64,000 bases of DNA from Brevundimonas sp. A19_0 (GTDB taxonomy: Bacteria > Pseudomonadota > Alphaproteobacteria > Caulobacterales > Caulobacteraceae). A program made the translations under genes and the position numbers. The DNA is taken from NCBI RefSeq assembly GCF_017744255.1, contig NZ_JAGHQP010000006.1, positions 62,001 to 126,000 of the forward strand. Direction: 5' to 3'. The notes beneath the pieces were generated by a model, which saw nothing but the letters and a program-made list of their open reading frames with translations, was not told the DNA's origin and ran no database searches. Shown in pieces: positions 59,981 through 64,000 of this stretch (its first letter is position 1; each line of letters starts with the position of its first letter).

Positions 59981-60850
59981 TTAACCCTTTCGCCTCGACA
60001 CCAGCGCGCTCCAGGCATCGCGGCGGATACGCCGTTCCAGCACGAAGCCGCGCGAAAGATAGGCAGCGGTCACCCGGCGCTCCTGCGTCCGCAACAGGCC
60101 TGACAGGATGGCGACGCCCTCCAGCTGCAGCGCCTCCTTGATGTCCTGCGCCAGCGCCACCAGCGGCGGCGCCAGAATGTTCGCGAACACCAGGTCGTAG
60201 GGGCCGTGCCGGCGGACCTTCTGGTCGCTCAGGCCGGAGGCGTGGACAAAGCTGGCCTTCGCCTGGTTGAGCGCCGCATTCTCGTTGGCGATGCGCACCG
60301 ACGGCGCGTCGATATCGGTCCCGACCGCGACCCGGCTGCCGGTCTTCGCTGCGGCGATCGCCAGCACGCCCGTGCCCGCCCCGACGTCCAGTACCCGCTC
60401 GAACCGCTCGCGCTTCAACAGGTCATCGAACGCCATCAGGCAGCCGACCGTCGTGCCGTGGTGCCCGGTACCGAAGGCCGCACCGGCATCGATCTTCAGG
60501 TTCACGGTGTTTTGCGGCACCCGCCCCTGATCGTGCGCGCCATAGACGAAGAACCGCCCCGCCCGTACCGGCGGCAGACCCGACAGCGACATCGCCAGCC
60601 AGTCGGCATCGGCCAGATCCTCGACCGTGGTGCTCAGGGCTGTATCGCCCTTCAGCGAGGTCACCAGTCGCTCAACCTCGGCGTCCGTCGTCGGAAAGGC
60701 GTCGATGCGCCAGATGCCCCGGTCCTCGTCTTCCTCGAGGATGGAGTAGGTCACGCCCTCCAGCAGGGGGTCGGCGTCCCACGCCGCCACCCGCGCTTCG
60801 GTTGCGTCTCTCGACCCATGTGCGATTATCTGAACTGCGGACTCTGACAT
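59981..60850 (-). CDS. prmA: Ribosomal protein L11 methyltransferase
   Basis: The 289-residue protein has the PrmA signature: '[21 protein letters not shown]' (with the conserved GTGHH) and the SAM site '[19 protein letters not shown]', then '[16 protein letters not shown]'. It trimethylates L11. Neighbours are co-directional but spaced. The start region is standard, although the N-terminal domain is divergent as in other alphaproteobacteria. Confidence 0.94.
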   Translation of the reverse strand: MSESAVQIIAHGSRDATEARVAAWDADPLLEGVTYSILEEDEDRGIWRIDAFPTTDAEVERLVTSLKGDTALSTTVEDLADADWLAMSLSGLPPVRAGRFFVYGAHDQGRVPQNTVNLKIDAGAAFGTGHHGTTVGCLMAFDDLLKRERFERVLDVGAGTGVLAIAAAKTGSRVAVGTDIDAPSVRIANENAALNQAKASFVHASGLSDQKVRRHGPYDLVFANILAPPLVALAQDIKEALQLEGVAILSGLLRTQERRVTAAYLSRGFVLERRIRRDAWSALVSRRKG

Positions 60851-60935
60851 TTCTCAAACGCCGCTATCATACCGAATCGCATGAATCGTCGGCGCGGCGT
60901 CTCGCGTCAAATCCATCCGAGGGGTCGGGGAATAC

Positions 60936-61547
60936 ATGGCCAAGGTTCCATCCAAGTCGAGTGCGTCCAAGCCGGGCGCGACAGCATCGGGCGCTTCCAA
61001 GCCTAAAGCCGCGCCGAAGTCTACGGCGAAAGCGGCGACGGCCAAGCCGGCCACTGCCAAGGCGGCCGCGCCCAAGGCCGCTCCGGCCAAGGCGAAAGCC
61101 CCGGCTGCGAAGGCCGCCGCGCGGCCCGCGCCCAAGGCTCCGGCTGCCGCCAAGGCCCCCGCTGCAGCCAAAACGCCGGCTGTGAAGAAGCCCGCTGCGG
61201 CGACCAAGCCGGCCGCTGCCAAGCCGGCGGCGAAGACCACGGCTGCGAAGCCCGCTGCTGCCAAGCCGGCTCCCGCCAAGGCCGCCCCGGCCGCGAAGAA
61301 GCCGGCCGCCTCGCGCGCCACTCCGGCCCGTCCGGCTGCGGCGAAGAAGGCCGCTGCCCCGCGCGCCGCTGCCAAACCGGCCACCACGCCCAAGGCTGCA
61401 GCCGTGACCCCCGCTCCGGTTCACCCGGCTCCGACCTCGGCGGCTCCGGCGCCCGCCCCGGCCGCTTCCTCCCCGACCGCGGCCAGGCCGGCCGAGAAGA
61501 AGAGCTTCATCGGCGGCATCCTCGACGCCATCTTCGGCAAGCGCTGA
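60936..61547 (+). CDS. Alanine/lysine/proline-rich H1-like protein
   Basis: The 203-residue protein is low-complexity, built from repeats of AKPAA/KAPAA type (about residues 10-180) like histone H1 and AlgP-type proteins. It is very basic and probably disordered and DNA-binding. The last 16 residues, 'EKKSFIGGILDAIFGKR', form a short amphipathic helix unlike the rest, which could be a docking tail. It is followed by a strong terminator. It is divergent from prmA. Length can vary between strains because of the repeats. Confidence 0.8.
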   Translation: MAKVPSKSSASKPGATASGASKPKAAPKSTAKAATAKPATAKAAAPKAAPAKAKAPAAKAAARPAPKAPAAAKAPAAAKTPAVKKPAAATKPAAAKPAAKTTAAKPAAAKPAPAKAAPAAKKPAASRATPARPAAAKKAAAPRAAAKPATTPKAAAVTPAPVHPAPTSAAPAPAPAASSPTAARPAEKKSFIGGILDAIFGKR

Positions 61548-61567
61548 TCCGGCGACCGCCCAAACAG

Positions 61568-61603
61568 AAAACCCCCGCCGGTGTCGCACCGGCGGGGGTT
61601 TTT
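61568..61603. terminator. Bidirectional rho-independent terminator
   Basis: A 13-bp stem (ACCCCCGCCGGTG/CACCGGCGGGGGT, 61571-61583 and 61587-61599) with a 3-nt loop has flanking AAA on the left and TTTT on the right. It would end the H1-like gene on the plus strand and the DUF3126 gene on the minus strand. Confidence 0.9.
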
Positions 61604-61625
61604 CCTTGTGCGCGGGCGCGGGTCG

Positions 61626-61835
61626 TCAGGCCGGCGGCAGGTCCTCGGCGAGGATCGCCATCTCGAACATGAAGGAGCCGTCGCCGTCCTCGTCCTCGAA
61701 GACCAGGCCGAGGAATTCGTCGTCGACATAGACCTCGACCGAGTCGGCGGTCTTGCGGGCCTTCAGCTTGATTCCTCCGTGGTTGAAGGTGCGCTTCAGG
61801 TGGCTTTCCAGCCGGCGTTGGTCGTTCTCGTTCAC
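61626..61835 (-). CDS. DUF3126 family protein
   Basis: A GTG start at 61835 gives 69 residues (VNENDQRRLESHLKRTF...), with a GAGAGG a few bases before it; a longer frame adds an Arg-rich stretch not seen in the family. The protein has 'KLKARKTADSVEVYVDDEFLG' and 'DGDGSFMFEMAILAEDLP', matching DUF3126. It sits 69 bp downstream of cysE on the same strand, a layout seen in other alphaproteobacteria. Its function is unknown. Confidence 0.88.
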   Translation of the reverse strand: MNENDQRRLESHLKRTFNHGGIKLKARKTADSVEVYVDDEFLGLVFEDEDGDGSFMFEMAILAEDLPPA

Positions 61836-61904
61836 GGGATGCCTCTCGGTTCGTTCGGCGCGGACCCTAGAGAAGGCGGCCCGCAAGGGAAAGCCCGACC
61901 GGGC

Positions 61905-62732
61905 CTAGATCACAAAGTCATACACAATGTCGGCCAGGGTGTGGTCCATGGTCCGGGCCGGCGTCGCATCGGTCGGACAGTTGACCAGGCGCGCGGGCAC
62001 ACCGGCCACGGTGCATCCGGCGGGCACCGGCTTCAACACCACCGAGCCCGACGCCACCTTGGCGTAGTCGCCGATCGTAATATTGCCCAATACCTTGGCC
62101 CCGGCCCCCAGAAGCACGCCCTTGCCGATCTTCGGGTGGCGGTCGCCGCGCTCGGCACCCGTGCCGCCCAGCGTCACGGCATGCAGCATCGACACCTCGT
62201 CGCCGACCACCGCCGTCTCGCCGATGACGATGCCGGTGCCATGGTCGAGGAACAGGCCCGAGCCCATCCGGGCACCGGGGTGGATATCAACCTGGAACAG
62301 TTCCGAGATGCGGCTCTGGAAATGCAGCGCCAGGGTCTCGCGCCCATGGGTCCACAGCCAGTGCGCCACGCGCCAGCCCTGCAACGCCTGAAAGCCCTTG
62401 AAGTACAGGAACGGCTGCAACAGCGAGCGGATCGCCGGATCGCGTTCCTCGACGGCCTGAAGGTCGGCCTCTGCCGCCGCGACGATCCCCGGGTCGGCCT
62501 CGAACGCCGCCAGACACACTTCACGCACCGTCATGGCGCCCAGCTCCGCATCGCCCAGCTTCCTCGCGATCTGGAAACTCAACGCCGCGCCCAGATTGCC
62601 ATGCGACAGGATCACGGCATTCATCTGCGAGGCCAGATCCGGCTCATCGCGAGAGGCCTGCTCGGCGGCGCGCCGCAGCTGGTTCCACAGGTCAGACGTT
62701 TCGGGAACGGCCTCCAGTCGGGGCGTGGCCAT
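61905..62732 (-). CDS. cysE: Serine O-acetyltransferase
   Basis: The 275-residue protein has the SATase N-domain ('LWNQLRRAAEQASRDEPDLA') and the left-handed hexapeptide repeats with 'VDIHPGARMGSGLFLDHGTG' (catalytic His), 'VSMLHAVTLGGTG' and 'HPKIGKGVLLGAGAKVLGN'. It makes O-acetylserine, the first step to cysteine. Length and motifs are complete. The DUF3126 gene follows. Confidence 0.96.
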   Translation of the reverse strand: MATPRLEAVPETSDLWNQLRRAAEQASRDEPDLASQMNAVILSHGNLGAALSFQIARKLGDAELGAMTVREVCLAAFEADPGIVAAAEADLQAVEERDPAIRSLLQPFLYFKGFQALQGWRVAHWLWTHGRETLALHFQSRISELFQVDIHPGARMGSGLFLDHGTGIVIGETAVVGDEVSMLHAVTLGGTGAERGDRHPKIGKGVLLGAGAKVLGNITIGDYAKVASGSVVLKPVPAGCTVAGVPARLVNCPTDATPARTMDHTLADIVYDFVI

Positions 62733-62833
62733 GTATCCTCGCTTATCGGTTCAGGCCGAAAGATAGGCCCGCCACCCGGATATCGCCACCCCGGCCACTG
62801 GCGGCCCCGCCCGCGCGCCCCTAGCTAGGGCTC

Positions 62834-63427
62834 ATGACCGAGCTTGCTGCCCCCCTCGCCCTTCCCCGCCGCGACCCCGCCCTGATCGACTATCTGTCGA
62901 CCCGGCGCTCAGCTCCGGCCCAGGCCCTGGCAGGCCCCGGACCGTCCGATGAGGACCTCCAGGCCATCCTCCGGATCGGCCTTCGCACCCCCGACCACGG
63001 CAAGCTCTTCCCGTGGCGGCTGGTGGTGCTGTCCGCCGACACGCGCGCGGCCCTCGGCCATGCGCTGCAGCCCCTCGCCGACGACCAGCCCGACCCCAAC
63101 AAGGCCCGCGCCGTCCTCGCCAAGCTGACCGCCCCGCCGGTCACCATTATGGTGGTCTCCACTCCGGTCCGCGGTCACAAAGTCCCCGTCTGGGAGCAGG
63201 AACTGTCCGCCGGGGCGCTGGCCATGAACCTCAGCCACGCGGCCTTCGCCCACGGCTTTTCGGCCAGCTGGATCACCGACTGGTACGCCTATGACCCCCG
63301 GGCCCTCGGCCTGTTCGGCATCGGCGAGGGCGAGCGCATCGCCGGCTTCATCCATATGGGCACGCTCGAATGCCCACCCATGGAACGCCCCCGCCCCGAT
63401 CCGGCCGACAAGGTCGTCCGCCGATAG
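62834..63427 (+). CDS. Nitroreductase family protein
   Basis: The 197-residue protein has the FMN-binding nitroreductase fold: 'IDYLSTRRSAPAQALAGPGP', 'LRIGLRTPDHGKLFPWRLVV' and 'ALAMNLSHAAFAHGFSASWI', as in the YdjA/TdcF-like subgroup. It reduces nitro or quinone-type compounds with NAD(P)H; the substrate is unknown. It is divergent from cysE and converges on the histidine kinase, 3 bp apart. Confidence 0.92.
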   Translation: MTELAAPLALPRRDPALIDYLSTRRSAPAQALAGPGPSDEDLQAILRIGLRTPDHGKLFPWRLVVLSADTRAALGHALQPLADDQPDPNKARAVLAKLTAPPVTIMVVSTPVRGHKVPVWEQELSAGALAMNLSHAAFAHGFSASWITDWYAYDPRALGLFGIGEGERIAGFIHMGTLECPPMERPRPDPADKVVRR

Positions 63428-63430
63428 GCC

Positions 63431-64000
63431 TCAGGCGGCCCTGGCCGGTGCGTCCTCGACCGGCGCGGGCAGCATCGGCAGGCGCAGGGTGAAGGTCGCG
63501 CCTTGGCCGAGCGTACTGTTCACCGAAATGTCGCCGCCCATCGCCCGGATCAGCCGCTTGCAGATCGCCAGCCCCAGCCCGGCCCCGTCGTGGGCGCGGG
63601 TCACGGACTCATCGGCCTGGGCAAAGTCGTCGAACATGCGCGGCACGAAGTCCGGGTCGAGACCCGGCCCCGTATCCGACACGCTCAGGTGCACCACCCC
63701 GCCCTTCATCTCGGACGACAGGCGAATCTGGCCCTCGCTGGTGAAGTTGGCGGCATTGCGGGTCAGGCATTCCAGCGCCTGTTTCAGGTGTGGCCCGTCC
63801 CCCATCCAGAGGCCCTTCACACCCGAGTCGACCAGCACCGAAATCGGCTTGGTTTGCACGGCCGCGCGGGTGCGATCTGCGATGTCCTCCATCAGGGCGT
63901 CCAGGTCGAACGGCGCCGTCTCCAGATCCACCCGCTCGCGCTCCAGTCGCGTGACCAGCAGGATCTGTTCGATCATGCCCAGCAGATCCTGACCCGACGC
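63431..64000 (-). CDS. Histidine kinase, C-terminal part (runs off window)
   Basis: The minus-strand frame is open to the window edge. The visible 189 residues hold the end of a HisKA-like helix ('LLGMIEQILLVTRLERERVDL') and the HATPase domain with N box 'CLTRNAANF', G1 'DTGPGLDPDF', F box and G2 'GAGLGLAICKRL'. It is a signalling kinase; the sensor region and phospho-His are beyond the window. The C-terminus ends in 'EDAPARAA' with no receiver domain. Confidence 0.9.
   Translation of the reverse strand, partial: ASGQDLLGMIEQILLVTRLERERVDLETAPFDLDALMEDIADRTRAAVQTKPISVLVDSGVKGLWMGDGPHLKQALECLTRNAANFTSEGQIRLSSEMKGGVVHLSVSDTGPGLDPDFVPRMFDDFAQADESVTRAHDGAGLGLAICKRLIRAMGGDISVNSTLGQGATFTLRLPMLPAPVEDAPARAA

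Noticed and set aside
60867-61589. Long minus-strand frames opposite the H1-like gene
   Set aside because: They are Gly/Arg/Ser or Ala/Gly repeats, the mirror of the plus-strand Ala/Lys/Pro repeat, and contain no domain.

Overview
The window is GC-rich DNA from an alphaproteobacterium. The chromosomal right third (about 40,770-64,000) has a gene set that looks most like Caulobacterales, possibly Brevundimonas. That taxonomic guess rests on gene content (guaB/guaA cluster, prmA, cysE next to a DUF3126 gene, very high GC) and not on a marker-gene comparison.

Positions 1 to about 40,769 are the right-hand part of a large integrative element whose other end lies left of the window. A P4-type tyrosine integrase (39,226-40,479) lies 290 bp from the 3' end of guaA, a site known to be used by genomic islands. 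Repeated ATACCGTCA boxes lie between the two. A frameshifted AlpA-like excisionase/regulator gene lies beside the integrase. Transfer-related genes are relaxase and MobC (1.8-3.4 kb), ArdC antirestriction (6.7 kb), DUF736 (7.6 kb) and three ParB-like proteins (23.6-27.8 kb), two of them in an operon with a large serine recombinase.

The rest of the element is packed with probable defence genes. AbiEi/AbiEii lie at 0.1-1.7 kb with their own palindromic operator. A divergent pair of operons at 3.5-6.6 kb includes a Cas2-fold-like protein and a DUF3800-like protein. A methyltransferase-HNH fusion (8.4-10.1 kb) converges on a six-gene operon (10.1-14.9 kb) of small protein, zinc/HNH protein, MNT-HEPN fusion, two small proteins and Shedu nuclease. 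Next come a PD-(D/E)XK pair (15.0-16.1 kb), a HEPN-like/DUF5677/PD-(D/E)XK-like trio (16.2-19.0 kb), a frameshifted gene (19.1-19.7 kb) and a stand-alone HsdR-N-type nuclease followed by a membrane protein (19.8-22.1 kb). A complete bilABCD-type ubiquitin-like conjugation system is at 29.8-32.7 kb. A sigma-factor-like gene, an unknown partner and a giant ImmA/IrrE peptidase-UvrD helicase-Cas4-like fusion form a three-gene operon at 32.8-37.6 kb. A TacA/TacT-type toxin-antitoxin pair is at 38.0-38.9 kb.

The best candidates for an undescribed system are the sigma/partner/ImmA-helicase operon and the six-gene MNT-HEPN/HNH/Shedu operon. I base this on gene content and tight coupling; no homology search was possible.

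The chromosomal part is ordinary. It has a tight guaB-MAPEG-rsmB-nucleosidase-guaA operon, rlmE with a secreted protein, a cyclophilin, a lipoprotein with an M28 peptidase, ligA, a TrmB regulator with a PDZ aspartic protease, an aldo/keto reductase, a DUF2272 protein, aminopeptidase P, prmA, an H1-like Ala/Lys/Pro-rich protein, DUF3126, cysE, a nitroreductase and a truncated histidine kinase at the edge.
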